Of a DNA stretch of 64,000 bases, positions 36,230 to 46,100 are shown in pieces. Within the stretch, counting starts at the first letter, position 1, and every line of letters begins with the position of its first letter. A program made the translations under genes and the position numbers. The DNA is from Propionicimonas sp020161015 (GTDB lineage Bacteria > Actinomycetota > Actinomycetes > Propionibacteriales > Propionibacteriaceae): NCBI RefSeq assembly GCF_964266745.1, contig NZ_CAXWGX010000027.1:124001-188000 (forward strand), given 5' to 3'. Below the pieces are notes generated by a model. The model did no database searches. It was not told where the DNA came from and saw only the letters and a list, made by a program, of their open reading frames with translations.

Positions 36230-39200
36230 TGGGCTTCAACAACCCCCCGATGCGCTGGCACGACCTGGAACGCACCCTCAGCACGCCGGTCGGTGGGACG
36301 GTGCCCGCGCAGGACGTCCCGGTCTCCTGGCGCCGGGGGCCCTATGTCCCGCCACCCATCGAGCGACCGGTGGACGTGGTGCCCTACGCCGAACTGCACG
36401 TCCACTCGTCCTTCTCGTTCCTGGACGGTGCGTCCGGACCGGCGGAGCTGGCCGAGGAGGCCGAGCGGCTCGGCCTGCACGCCCTCGCCCTCACAGACCA
36501 CGACGGGCTGTACGGCATCGTCCGGTTCGCCGAGGCGGCCGAGTCGATGAACCTGCGGACGGTGTTCGGCGCCGAACTCTCCCTGGAGCTGCCGGCACCG
36601 CAGGCGGGCCTGCCCGACCCGGTCGGCTCCCACCTGCTGGTGCTGGCAGCCGGGGAGGAGGGCTACCACCGGCTCGCCGCCGCCATCACGCACGGCCAGC
36701 TCTCCGGTGGCGAGAAGGGGCGCCCCTCCTACGACCTCGACGACCTGGCCGAACGGGCGGACGGCCACTGGGTGGTGCTCACCGGCTGCCGCAAGGGTGC
36801 CGTGCGCCAGGCGCTGAGGACGCAGGGGACGCCGGGCGCGGGCAGGGAACTGGACGAGCTGGTGCACCGGTTCGGGCCCGACCGGGTGTTCGTCGAGCTG
36901 ACCGACCACGGCGCGCCGCTGGACTCCGACCACAACGACGCCCTGGCCGCCCTGGCCGCCGCCCGCGGGCTGCCGACGATCGCCACCGGAAACGTGCACT
37001 ACGCCACGCCCGCCCAGCACCCGCTCGCCCAGGCCGTGGCCGCCGTCCGCGCCAACCGGAGCATGGACGCGCTCGACGGCTGGCTGCCCGCCGCCGGCAC
37101 CGCCTTCCTGCGGTCGGGGGCGGAGATGGCCGCGCGCTTCGCCCGCCACCCGGGGGCCGTGGCCCGCACCGTCGGGCTCGCCGACGACCTGGCGTTCCCC
37201 CTGCGCCGGGCGAAGCCCGCCCTGCCGAAGCAGGAGGTGCCTCCCGGCCACACCCCGATGTCCTGGCTGCGGCACCTGGTGTGGCAGGCGGTGCCGGTGC
37301 GGTATCCGGAGCTGTCCGAGGCGGACTCCCGGCGCATCGAGCGCGAGCTGGCGGTGATCGAGGCCAAGGACTTCCCCGGCTACTTCCTGATCGTGCACGA
37401 CATCGTGGCCGAGGCGCGCCGCCGCGGCATCCTCTGCCAGGGACGCGGTTCCGCGGCCAACTCCGCGGTCTGCTACCTGCTCGGCATCACCGCCGTGGAC
37501 TCCCTGCGCTACGACCTGCCGTTCGAGCGGTTCCTCTCCGCCCTGCGCGACGAAGAGCCCGACATCGACGTGGACTTCGACGCCGACCGCAGGGAAGAGA
37601 TCATCCAGTGGGTCTTCGACCGTTACGGACGCGAGCGCGCGGCGCAGGTCTGCAACGTCATCCAGTACCGCCCCAAGAGCGCCGTCCGCGACATCGCCAG
37701 GGCCCTCGGCTACAGCCCCGGCCAGGGCGACGCGTTCGCCCGGCAGGTGGAACGGTGGGGGTCGTCGGTCACCGACGGGGGGGCCGAGCTGCCGGCTGCC
37801 GTCGCCGAGCTGACCACCCAGCTGCTGAAGGCGCCCCGGCACCTGGGCATCCACTCGGCGGGGATGGTGCTCACCGAGCGTCCGGTGGGGGAGGTGGTGC
37901 CGATCGAGCACGCCCGCATGGACGCCCGCACGGTGATCCAGTGGGACAAGGACGACGCCGCCTGGATGGGCCTGGTGAAGTTCGACCTGCTCGGCCTGGG
38001 CATGCTGGCCGCGCTCCAGCACTGCTTCGACCTGGTGCGGGAGGCGACCGGCGAGTCCTGGGAGCTGGCGACCCTGCCCAAGGAGGAGCCCGGGGTCTAC
38101 GACATGCTGTGCCGGGCAGATTCGATCGGGGTGTTCCAGGTGGAGTCCAGGGCGCAGATGGGCCTGCTGCCCCGGCTCCAGCCGCGGCGCTTCTACGACC
38201 TGGTGATCCAGATCGCGCTGATCCGTCCCGGGCCGATCCAGGGCGGTGCGGTGCACCCGTTCGTCCGCCGCAAGCTCGGCAGGGAGCCGGTCACCTACCC
38301 GCACCCGAAGCTGGCGCCCGTGCTGGCGCGGACCCTCGGCGTGCCGGTGTTCCAGGAGCAGCTGATGCAGATGGCGATGGCCGTCGGCGACTGCTCCGGG
38401 GAGGACGCCGACCTGCTGCGCCGCGCGATGGGCTCCAAGCGCGGGCTGGAGCGGATCGAGTCCCTGAAGCAGAAGCTGTACGAGGGCATGGCCCGCAACG
38501 GGCTGGTGGGGGCGGAGGCAGACCACCTCTACGCCCAGATCCAGGCGTTCTCGAACTTCGGCTTCGCCGAGTCGCACTCGCTGAGCTTCGCGCTGCTGGT
38601 GTACGCGTCCTCCTGGATGAAGCTGCACTACCCGGCGGCCTTCCTTGCCGGCCTGCTGCGCGCGCAGCCGATGGGCTTCTACTCCCCGGCCACCCTGGTC
38701 TCCGACGCCCGCCGCCACGGTGTGGTCGTGCTGCGCCCCGACCTCGCGGCCTCCGGGGTGGACGCCGGCCTGGAACCCCTCGACGACGACGCGGAGCGTG
38801 TCCCCACCGGTCCGGACTCGTGTGCGGACTCCCACCAGCCGCCGGTGGGGGAGTTCGACCCGGCAACCCCCGACCCCACTGCGGTGCACCGCAGGGACGG
38901 CCGCTCAGCCGTGCGGCTGGGGCTGGCGTCGGTCCGGGGGATCGGCGGGAAGGTCGCCGAACGGATCGTGGCCGAGCGCAGGACGCACGGTGCCTACCGG
39001 TCGATGGAGGACCTGGTCCGCCGGACGGCACTCACCGCGGAGCACCTGGAGGCACTGGCGGCCGCCGGGGCGCTGGAGTGCCTGGGGCTGACCCGACGGC
39101 AGGCACTGTGGCGGGCGGGGAGCGCGGCGCTCGACCAGCCGGGGTCGCTCCCCGGAACCCTGGTGGAGTCGCAGCCGCCGCTGTTCGGTGACCCGACCCC

Positions 39201-39609
39201 GGTGGAGGTGCTCGCCGACGACCTGTGGGCCACCGGGGTGAGTACCGGCGACCACCCGATCGGACAGCTGCGTCCCGACCTGGACGCCCGCGGCGTGCTG
39301 AGCACCGCACGGCTGGCCACCGCCGAACCCGACCGCCGCGTCGAGGTGGGCGGGCTGGTCACCCACCGGCAGCGTCCGGCGACCGCGTCCGGGATCACCT
39401 TCCTCAGCCTGGAGGACGAGTACGGCCTGGTGAACGTGGTGTGCTCGGTGGGGGTGTGGCAGCGCTACCGCCGGGTCGCCCGCTCCTCTCCTGCGCTCAT
39501 CGTCCGCGGCACGCTGCAGCGCTCACCGGAAGGCGTGGTGAACGTGGTGGCGGACCGCCTCGAGCCACTGCCGATCATGGTCGTCCACACCTCCCGCGAC
39601 TTCCACTGA
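36229..39609 (+). CDS. dnaE2: error-prone DNA polymerase DnaE2
   Basis: 1126 residues, C-family polymerase for damage-induced mutagenesis. PHP domain at the N-terminus (YAELHVHSSFSFLDGASGP, LALTDHDGLYG), palm with the catalytic DEEPDIDVDFDADRR triad, fingers VFQEQLMQMAMAVGDCSGEDADLLRRAMGSK, HhH domain (SVRGIGGKVAERIV) and a C-terminal OB fold (EVGGLVTHRQRPATASGITFLSLEDEYGLVNVV). The ATG at 36229 shares one base with the imuB stop. Third gene of the SOS operon. Confidence 0.97.
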   Translation: MGFNNPPMRWHDLERTLSTPVGGTVPAQDVPVSWRRGPYVPPPIERPVDVVPYAELHVHSSFSFLDGASGPAELAEEAERLGLHALALTDHDGLYGIVRFAEAAESMNLRTVFGAELSLELPAPQAGLPDPVGSHLLVLAAGEEGYHRLAAAITHGQLSGGEKGRPSYDLDDLAERADGHWVVLTGCRKGAVRQALRTQGTPGAGRELDELVHRFGPDRVFVELTDHGAPLDSDHNDALAALAAARGLPTIATGNVHYATPAQHPLAQAVAAVRANRSMDALDGWLPAAGTAFLRSGAEMAARFARHPGAVARTVGLADDLAFPLRRAKPALPKQEVPPGHTPMSWLRHLVWQAVPVRYPELSEADSRRIERELAVIEAKDFPGYFLIVHDIVAEARRRGILCQGRGSAANSAVCYLLGITAVDSLRYDLPFERFLSALRDEEPDIDVDFDADRREEIIQWVFDRYGRERAAQVCNVIQYRPKSAVRDIARALGYSPGQGDAFARQVERWGSSVTDGGAELPAAVAELTTQLLKAPRHLGIHSAGMVLTERPVGEVVPIEHARMDARTVIQWDKDDAAWMGLVKFDLLGLGMLAALQHCFDLVREATGESWELATLPKEEPGVYDMLCRADSIGVFQVESRAQMGLLPRLQPRRFYDLVIQIALIRPGPIQGGAVHPFVRRKLGREPVTYPHPKLAPVLARTLGVPVFQEQLMQMAMAVGDCSGEDADLLRRAMGSKRGLERIESLKQKLYEGMARNGLVGAEADHLYAQIQAFSNFGFAESHSLSFALLVYASSWMKLHYPAAFLAGLLRAQPMGFYSPATLVSDARRHGVVVLRPDLAASGVDAGLEPLDDDAERVPTGPDSCADSHQPPVGEFDPATPDPTAVHRRDGRSAVRLGLASVRGIGGKVAERIVAERRTHGAYRSMEDLVRRTALTAEHLEALAAAGALECLGLTRRQALWRAGSAALDQPGSLPGTLVESQPPLFGDPTPVEVLADDLWATGVSTGDHPIGQLRPDLDARGVLSTARLATAEPDRRVEVGGLVTHRQRPATASGITFLSLEDEYGLVNVVCSVGVWQRYRRVARSSPALIVRGTLQRSPEGVVNVVADRLEPLPIMVVHTSRDFH

Positions 39610-39612
39610 CAG

Positions 39613-40068
39613 CTAGCCCACGGCCCGCCGGACCAGCTCGGCGATCCGTGCCTCGCTGTCGGGAGTGAGTTCGGTCAGCGCCCACGAGGTCGGCCACATC
39701 GTGCCCTCGTCGAGGCGCGCGTCCTCGTTGAAGCCGAGCGTCGCGTAGCGGGCCTTGAACTTCGAGGCCGGCTGGAAGAAGCACACGATCTTGCCGTCCC
39801 TGGTGTAGGCGGGCATGCCGTACCAGAGCTTCGCCGCCAGCACCGGTGCGCTCGCGAGCACCAGGTCGTGGACGCGCCGGGCGAGGCTGCGATCGGGTTC
39901 GTCCATCTCCGCGATCTTCTCCACCACCGCTGCGGCCTCCTGCTCGGCCTTGTCCGCCGCGCCGGCGCGCCGCTTGGCGGCCTTGAGCTCAGCGGCGTGC
40001 TCCTTCATCGCCGCCCGCTCCTCTGCGGTGAAGCCCGTCGCCTCGGCACTGGTGCGCTTGGTCGCCAT
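39613..40068 (-). CDS. DUF1801/YdhG-like protein
   Basis: 151 residues. The core LARRVHDLVLASAPVLAAKLWYGMPAYTRDGKIVCFFQPASKFKARYATLGFNEDARLDEGTMWPTSWALTELT resembles the DUF1801 fold (sometimes called iron chaperone or YdhG-like), preceded by an Ala/Lys/Glu-rich helical N-terminus. Function unproven. ATG at 40068 with AGAGGA upstream on the minus strand. Convergent with dnaE2, 3 bp between stops. Confidence 0.8.
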   Translation of the reverse strand: MATKRTSAEATGFTAEERAAMKEHAAELKAAKRRAGAADKAEQEAAAVVEKIAEMDEPDRSLARRVHDLVLASAPVLAAKLWYGMPAYTRDGKIVCFFQPASKFKARYATLGFNEDARLDEGTMWPTSWALTELTPDSEARIAELVRRAVG

Positions 40069-40218
40069 CGGTCCGTCCTCTCGGTGGTGTCGTCGGAAGC
40101 CATCGTAGGAAGCCGGCCGCGCCACCGCTTCTCCAAAACTGCTGACCCTCCGGCTCTGGCGCCGCGCGCCGCGCACGCCTACGTTGGTCGCCGTCACGCA
40201 CACCCCCGGAGGTACCCG

Positions 40219-41352
40219 ATGTCCCCGTCCTCCCGGCTCCGCCTCGCGGCGTCCGCCCTCCTCGTCTCCCTGATGGCCCCGCTGGGCGTCGCCGACACCG
40301 CCGACGCCGCCGAGCCGGTCCCCGTCGTCACGCCGGTGGTCACCGGGCTGACCATCCCCTGGGACCTCACGTGGGTCGGTGAGCTGATGCTGTTCGACGA
40401 GCGTGCGGGTCGCCTGTGGTCGAAACGCCCGGACGCGGCCCCGCAGCGGGTCAGCCTGCCGCTCCCGCCCCTGTTCGTGAACTCCGAAGGCGGCCTCCTG
40501 GGGCTCGTCGCCGACCCGGACGCGGCCACGAACGGCTACTTCTACACCTGCATGTCGGTCGCGAAGGCGTCCGGGTCCGCGTCCGACGTCCAGGTCTGGA
40601 AGTGGCGGCTGACCAGCGACACCACCGCCGAGAAGGTCCAGGTGCTGGTGAAGGGCATCCCGATCGGGCACGGGCGCCACAACGGGTGCCGCCTGCGGTT
40701 CCGGTCCGCCGGCATGCTCTACATCGGCACAGGGGACGCGGCCAAGGGCACGAGCCCGCAGAGCCTGAAATCCCTTGGCGGGAAGATCCTGCGGGTCTCC
40801 GCGGACGGCACCATCCCCCGGACCAACCCGTTCTACCCGCGCGGCGGCAACGCCCGGTACGTCTGGAACTACGGCCACCGCAACGTCCAGGGGCTGGCCC
40901 TGCGGCCGGGAACCGCGACGAACGAGCTGTGGTCGGTCGAGCACGGCACCAACCGTGACGATGAGGTGAACTACGTCACCAAGGGCTCCAACTACGGGTG
41001 GAGCCCGACGCCGGGCTACAACGAGAAGCGCTCGATGACCGACACCCGGCGCTACCCGAAAGCGAGGAAGGCCGCGTGGCGCTCCGGCTACCCGACCGTG
41101 GCCACCAGCGGGGCGACGTTCCTCAGCGGCGCCCAGTGGGGAGACTGGGACGGGATGCTGGCGGTCGCGGAGCTGAAGGGCCAGGGCATCCTGCTGTTCT
41201 CCGTCGGCTCGACCCGGAAGCTGTCCCGGGTGGCGGAGATCGTGACCGACCACGGGCGCATCCGTACCGTCGAGCAGGGGCCGGACGGGGCGCTGTACTT
41301 CACCACCTCCAACGGCTCCGGGGACGGCATCTACCGCCTCGCCCCGGGCTGA
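40219..41352 (+). CDS. secreted PQQ-dependent sugar dehydrogenase-like protein
   Basis: 377 residues with a Sec signal (cleavage likely after ADAA near residue 31). The rest is a six-bladed propeller of the soluble glucose/aldose dehydrogenase type: GLTIPWDLTWV, GEGGLLGLV-like EGGLLGLVADPDAA, GHGRHNGCRLRF, GTGDAAKGTSPQSLKSLGGKILRVSADGTIP, WNYGHRNVQGLAL, EHGTNRDDEVNYV. These are the PQQ and calcium contact regions. The sugar is unknown. CCGGAGG precedes the ATG. Divergent from the DUF1801 gene. Confidence 0.85.
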   Translation: MSPSSRLRLAASALLVSLMAPLGVADTADAAEPVPVVTPVVTGLTIPWDLTWVGELMLFDERAGRLWSKRPDAAPQRVSLPLPPLFVNSEGGLLGLVADPDAATNGYFYTCMSVAKASGSASDVQVWKWRLTSDTTAEKVQVLVKGIPIGHGRHNGCRLRFRSAGMLYIGTGDAAKGTSPQSLKSLGGKILRVSADGTIPRTNPFYPRGGNARYVWNYGHRNVQGLALRPGTATNELWSVEHGTNRDDEVNYVTKGSNYGWSPTPGYNEKRSMTDTRRYPKARKAAWRSGYPTVATSGATFLSGAQWGDWDGMLAVAELKGQGILLFSVGSTRKLSRVAEIVTDHGRIRTVEQGPDGALYFTTSNGSGDGIYRLAPG

Positions 41353-41458
41353 CCGCACCCGGGGCCCCATGCCGGGGCGGGTCGTGGCGAGCTTCGCCCA
41401 ACGGCCCGCGGCCCCCGCCCGATCGTGGGAACCTTGGTGGGGGAAGCGGGGGCCAGCG

Positions 41459-42604
41459 ATGCGGATCGTCGTTCTGGGGGCGTCCGGGAACGCCGGGCGG
41501 CAGATCTGCGTGCTGCTCGCGAGGGAGCTCTCCGCCGACGACCACCTGGTGCTGTGCGGGCGCGACCCCGGGCGGCTGGCAGCCACCCACGCGCTGGTCG
41601 CCGGACCGGTGCGGGCCGACGAGGCGGTCCTCGACGTCACCGACGCGGACGCGGTGCGCGCGGTGGTGGCCGGCGCGGACCTCGTCGTGGTGACGGTGAG
41701 CCGTCCCGACCTGGTCGGAGCGCTGGGCCGGATCGTCCTCGAGGCGGGGGCCGACTGGTTCGACACGCTCCTGTCCAGTCCCACCAAGCTGGCCGCCCTC
41801 CGGGGGCTCCAGGGCGAGATCGGCCACCACGGACGCTGCTTCGTCACCGACGGCGGCTTCCACCCCGGCGTCCCCGCGGCCCTCGTGCGGTGGGCCGCCG
41901 GCCAACTTGAGGAGATCCGCGAGGCCGACGTGATGGCCGGCATGCGGCTGGACTGGCTGGCCGACACCCTGTCCGACTCGACGGTGGAGGAGATGCTCGA
42001 CGAGTTCACCGACTTCGACCTCGCGGCCTGGGTGGACGGGGAGTCGCGCACCCTGCGCTGGTCGGAGTGCCCGAAGGTCGACTTCGGGCCGCCCATCGGC
42101 GCGAAGACCTGCGTCCCGATGCCCCTGGCCGAGATGGAGGCGCTGCCCCGGAGGCATCCGAGCCTGCGTCGCTGCGGCTTCTACATCTGCGGGTTCAGCC
42201 CGGTGATGGACTACGTGTTCCTGCCGGTGCTGATGGTGCTGGCGAAGGCGCCGTCCCTGCGGCCCCTGGCGATCCGGCTCACGCGCTGGTCGATGGACCG
42301 GTTCGCCAGCTACCCGCCGCCCCACCGGCTGGTGCTCCAGCTGACGGCGCTCGGCATCGAGGACGGGGTGCCGGCCGCGGCCACGGTGCGGGTGAGCGGC
42401 GACGACGGCTACCTGCTCACGGCGGCGCCGGCCGTCGCGTGCCTGCGCCGCCTGCGGGACGGCACGATCCGCAGGCCCGGCCTGCACCTGCAGGCCCAGC
42501 TGGTCGAGCCCGACGTGTTCCTCGGCGACCTCGCGGCGCTCGGCCTCGAGGTCGAGACGCGGGTGGCGCCGCTGGCCGGGGCGCCGGAGCAGCGCGCGTC
42601 CTGA
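41459..42604 (+). CDS. saccharopine dehydrogenase-like NAD(P)-binding protein
   Basis: 381 residues. An N-terminal Rossmann fold (MRIVVLGASGNAGRQICVLLA) and the GGFHPGVPAALVRWA segment place it near the saccharopine dehydrogenase / trans-acting enoyl reductase group. Real substrate unknown. The middle and C-terminal regions have no motif I recognise. ATG at 41459 begins the Rossmann fold; upstream frame is Pro/Arg-rich. Confidence 0.75.
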   Translation: MRIVVLGASGNAGRQICVLLARELSADDHLVLCGRDPGRLAATHALVAGPVRADEAVLDVTDADAVRAVVAGADLVVVTVSRPDLVGALGRIVLEAGADWFDTLLSSPTKLAALRGLQGEIGHHGRCFVTDGGFHPGVPAALVRWAAGQLEEIREADVMAGMRLDWLADTLSDSTVEEMLDEFTDFDLAAWVDGESRTLRWSECPKVDFGPPIGAKTCVPMPLAEMEALPRRHPSLRRCGFYICGFSPVMDYVFLPVLMVLAKAPSLRPLAIRLTRWSMDRFASYPPPHRLVLQLTALGIEDGVPAAATVRVSGDDGYLLTAAPAVACLRRLRDGTIRRPGLHLQAQLVEPDVFLGDLAALGLEVETRVAPLAGAPEQRAS

Positions 42605-42614
42605 ACGGCGCCCG

Positions 42615-43106
42615 CTACGGCGCGCCGCGTCCGGCCAGGTACTCCGCGCCCACCCGCTGCTGGATCTCGAGGGCCTCGAGCAGCAGCGGTGCGGCCTGCC
42701 GCGCCAGCCCGGGGCCGAGCAGCGGCACCTTCACCGACAGCTCGCCGTCGTAGGTCAGGACGGACCCGCTGCCGCCCGGCAGCAGGGTGACCGCGCCGAC
42801 GAGCTCGGCCGGGAGCCCCTCGACGGTGATGTGCGCCGCCCCGCGGCGTCCGCCCTCGACCATGGACGGCTCCCAGGTGATCTCGTCCACCACGGCCATC
42901 GTCGGCCCGGTGAGCCGGGCCACCACCGACGGTGTCGGCATCACGCGGCGGGTGGCCGTGCGCAGTCCGTCCACCTCCACCTGGTGCTCCAGCGGATCGG
43001 TCGCCAGGCACACCGCGCGCAGGAAGACACGGTCGATGAGCATGACGAACACCTCATCGACCGGCGCGGCGAAATCGTTGGTGGCGTGTATCTGCATGCC
43101 GCCCAT
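42615..43106 (-). CDS. DUF2505-family protein
   Basis: 163 residues. The START/SRPBCC-like sequence MQIHATNDFAAPVDEVFVMLID, followed by VVDEITWEPSMVEGG and a C-terminal LARQAAPLLLEALEIQQRVGAEYLA, matches actinobacterial DUF2505 proteins, probable lipid- or small-ligand-binding proteins. Two starts are possible: ATG 43106 (MGGM...) and ATG 43097. TATACA (43118-43113, minus) lies 6 bp before ATG 43106, so a leaderless message from that ATG is plausible. Confidence 0.8.
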   Translation of the reverse strand: MGGMQIHATNDFAAPVDEVFVMLIDRVFLRAVCLATDPLEHQVEVDGLRTATRRVMPTPSVVARLTGPTMAVVDEITWEPSMVEGGRRGAAHITVEGLPAELVGAVTLLPGGSGSVLTYDGELSVKVPLLGPGLARQAAPLLLEALEIQQRVGAEYLAGRGAP

Positions 43107-43112
43107 TCTGGC

Positions 43113-43118
43113 GTGTAT
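43113..43118 (-). promoter_or_regulatory. candidate -10 for the DUF2505 gene (leaderless)
   Basis: TATACA on the minus strand, ending 6 bp upstream of the ATG at 43106. No clear -35. The divergent gdhB start lies 38 bp away on the other strand. Confidence 0.35.
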
Positions 43119-43155
43119 AGGCTGGTCGAGGCCTCAGCGCTGCGAAGGAGCAGGT

Positions 43156-46100
43156 GTGTCCAGTGTGATCCCCGGTACGTCGGCGGGTGTGCGCCAGTCC
43201 CTCATGGCTGCGGCGATGGCCGAGGGCTCCGGCGACCCGGAGCTCGGCGGCTTGCTGGCTGCCTACCTCCAGCCGGTGCCCGAGCCCGACCTCGCCGGCA
43301 TCGACGCGGGCTCCCTGGCCGCGACGGCGGCCGTCCACCTCGGCGTGGGACGGACGCGGGCGCCCGGCCAGCACCTGGTGCGGATCATCGCCCCCGGCGA
43401 GGTGCCCGGGCTCGGGGCCGACGGCTCGACGGTCGCGCTCGTCGTGACCGACGACCGGCCGTTCCTCGTGGACACGGTCACGATGGAGCTCACGCGGCAG
43501 GAGTGGAGCCTTCGGCGGCTCTACCACCCGCAACTGCGCGTGCACCGCGACCCGTCCGGTCGGTTGCTGGACCTGGCCGGCGGTGCCGAGGGCACGCCGG
43601 AGTCGTGGCTGGTGCTCGAGATCTACCCGCCGCTCGGCCGGGCGGCTGACGCCCTGGCCGGTGCCCTGGAGGCCGGCGTGCAGCAGGTGCTGGGCGTCCT
43701 GGCCGTCGTGGTGACCGACTGGCAGCCGATGCTGGCCCGCGCCCGTGAGGCGTCCGCGCGCCTGCGGGAGCGGCACGATGCCGAGGCGGCCGAGGCCGTC
43801 GAGCTGGTCGACTGGCTCGCCGACGGTCACTTCGTGTTCCTCGGGTGCGCCGACTACGTCCCCGACGGCGACCGGCTGGTGCCTGTGGCCGGCTCCGGCC
43901 TGGGCATCCTCACCGGTGCCGACGAGCCGGACGCCACGACCGCGCCCCGGCCGGGGGAGCGGGAGCCGCTGATGCTGATGCGCGACCCGCGCCGCTCACC
44001 CGTGCACCGCCCCTCCTACCTCCAGCACCTCGCCGTCCGCGAGTTCGCCGGCGACGGGACGCTGGTGCGCGAGCACCGGTTCCTCGGCCTGGTGTCCGCG
44101 TCGGCGTACACCGAGTCGGTCGCCACCATCCCGGTGCTCGCGGCGAAGAGCCGCCGGTTGCTGGCCGAGTCGGGCTTCGAGGAGCACTCCCACGGGTGGA
44201 ACGCCGTGCGCCAGGTGATCGCGACCTACCCCCGCGACGAGCTGTTCGAGGCGCGCGTCGACGAGCTGGCCCCGATCGTGGCCGCGGTCGCCGCCCTGCG
44301 CGAGCGCAGGCAGACCCGGGTCTTCCTTCGACGCGCGCGGTACGGGCGCTTCGCGACGGCGATGGTGTACCTGCCCCGCGACCGCTACAACACCGCGACG
44401 CGGTTGCGCATCCAGCAGATCCTGCTCGACCGCCTCGGCGGGGTGGAGCTCGACTTCACCACGCTGGTGAGCGAGTCGGTGCTGACCCGGCTGTTCTTCG
44501 TCGTCCGGCTCGCCCCGGACGCCCCGGCGGCCCCCGACGCCGACCTGATCGCGTCCGAGCTCGCCGCGGCCACGCGCAGCTGGGAGGACGACTTCGTCGC
44601 GCTCGTGGACGAGCTGCCCAGCGAACAGCGGGGCGTCGAGTTCAGCGAGGCCTACACTGCCGACTACCCGCCGGCGGTCGCCGTGGCGGACCTGACGCTG
44701 GCCAACCAGCTCACCGGCCCCGACGACCTGCGGCTGAGCCTGACGGGCCCGCTGGAGGCCGACGACCCGTCCGACCTCCGGCTGAAGGTGATCACCCGCC
44801 GGTCGATGTCGCTCACCGACGCGATGCCGCATCTGTCGGTGCTCGGCGTCGAGGTGGTCGACGAGCGCCCCTACAGCTGGGACCTGCGGGGCACGCGGGT
44901 GCTCGTGTACGACTTCGGCCTGCAGCTGCCGGACGACCTGGCCGCCGCCGCCGCGCGGGCCGACGTCCGCCGGCGGCTGATGGACGTCTTCGTCGCCTCG
45001 TGGACCGGTCGCTGCGAGGCCGACGAGCTGAACCGCCTGGTGATCGCCGCCGGCCTCGGCTGGCGGCAGGTCACCTGGCTGCGCGCCATCTCCCGCTACC
45101 TGCAGCAGGCGGGCCTGACCTACAGCCAGCCCTACCTGGCGACGGCCCTGAACACCTACCCCGACATCGCCGCGGGACTGGTGGGGGAGTTCACCACCCG
45201 GTTCGACCCCGACGCGCGGCTCACCCGCGAGGAGCGGGACGCGTCCCAGGCCCGGCAGGCCGACTGGCTGGGCGAGCAGCTGGACGCGGTGGTCAGCCTC
45301 GACCACGACCGCATCCTGCGGGCGTTCCACGCGGTGATCGAGGCGTGCGTGCGCACCAACGCGTTCACCGACACCGACACCATCGCCCTGAAACTGCTGC
45401 CCTCGCTGCTGCCGCTGCTCCCCGAGCCTCGTCCGGCCTTCGAGGTGTTCGTGTACTCCCCGCGCGTCCAGGGCGTCCACCTGCGCTTCGGCGCGGTCGC
45501 GCGCGGCGGGCTGCGCTGGTCGGACCGTCGCGAGGACTTCCGCACCGAGATCCTCGGCCTGGTCAAGGCCCAGCTGGTCAAGAACACGGTGATCGTGCCC
45601 AGCGGCGCCAAGGGCGGTTTCGTCCCCCAGCAGCTGCCCGGCACCGCCGACCGTGCGGCATGGTTCGCCGAGGGCCAGGCCTGCTACCGGGTGTTCGTCG
45701 ACGCGCTGCTCAGCGTCACCGACAACATCGTCGACGGTGTCGTGGTCGCGCCGGAGCGCGTGCTGCGCTACGACGGCGACGACCCGTACCTGGTGGTCGC
45801 CGCGGACAAGGGCACGGCGACCTTCTCCGACCTGGCCAACCAGGTCTCCCTCGACCGCGGGTTCTGGCTGGGGGACGCGTTCGCCTCGGGCGGGTCCAGC
45901 GGGTACGACCACAAGGCGATGGGGATCACCGCACGCGGGGCCTGGGAGTCGGTGCGCCGCCACTTCGCCGAGCTGGGCCTCGACCCGGACACCGACGAGT
46001 TCACCTGCGTCGGCATCGGCGACATGGCCGGCGACGTGTTCGGCAACGGCATGCTGCTGTCCGACCACCTGCGGCTGGTGGCCGCGTTCAACCACGTGCA

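Noticed and set aside
35113..38889. Long open frame antisense to imuB and dnaE2
   Set aside because: Shadow of the polymerase genes; no domain and heavy Arg/Gln/His bias.
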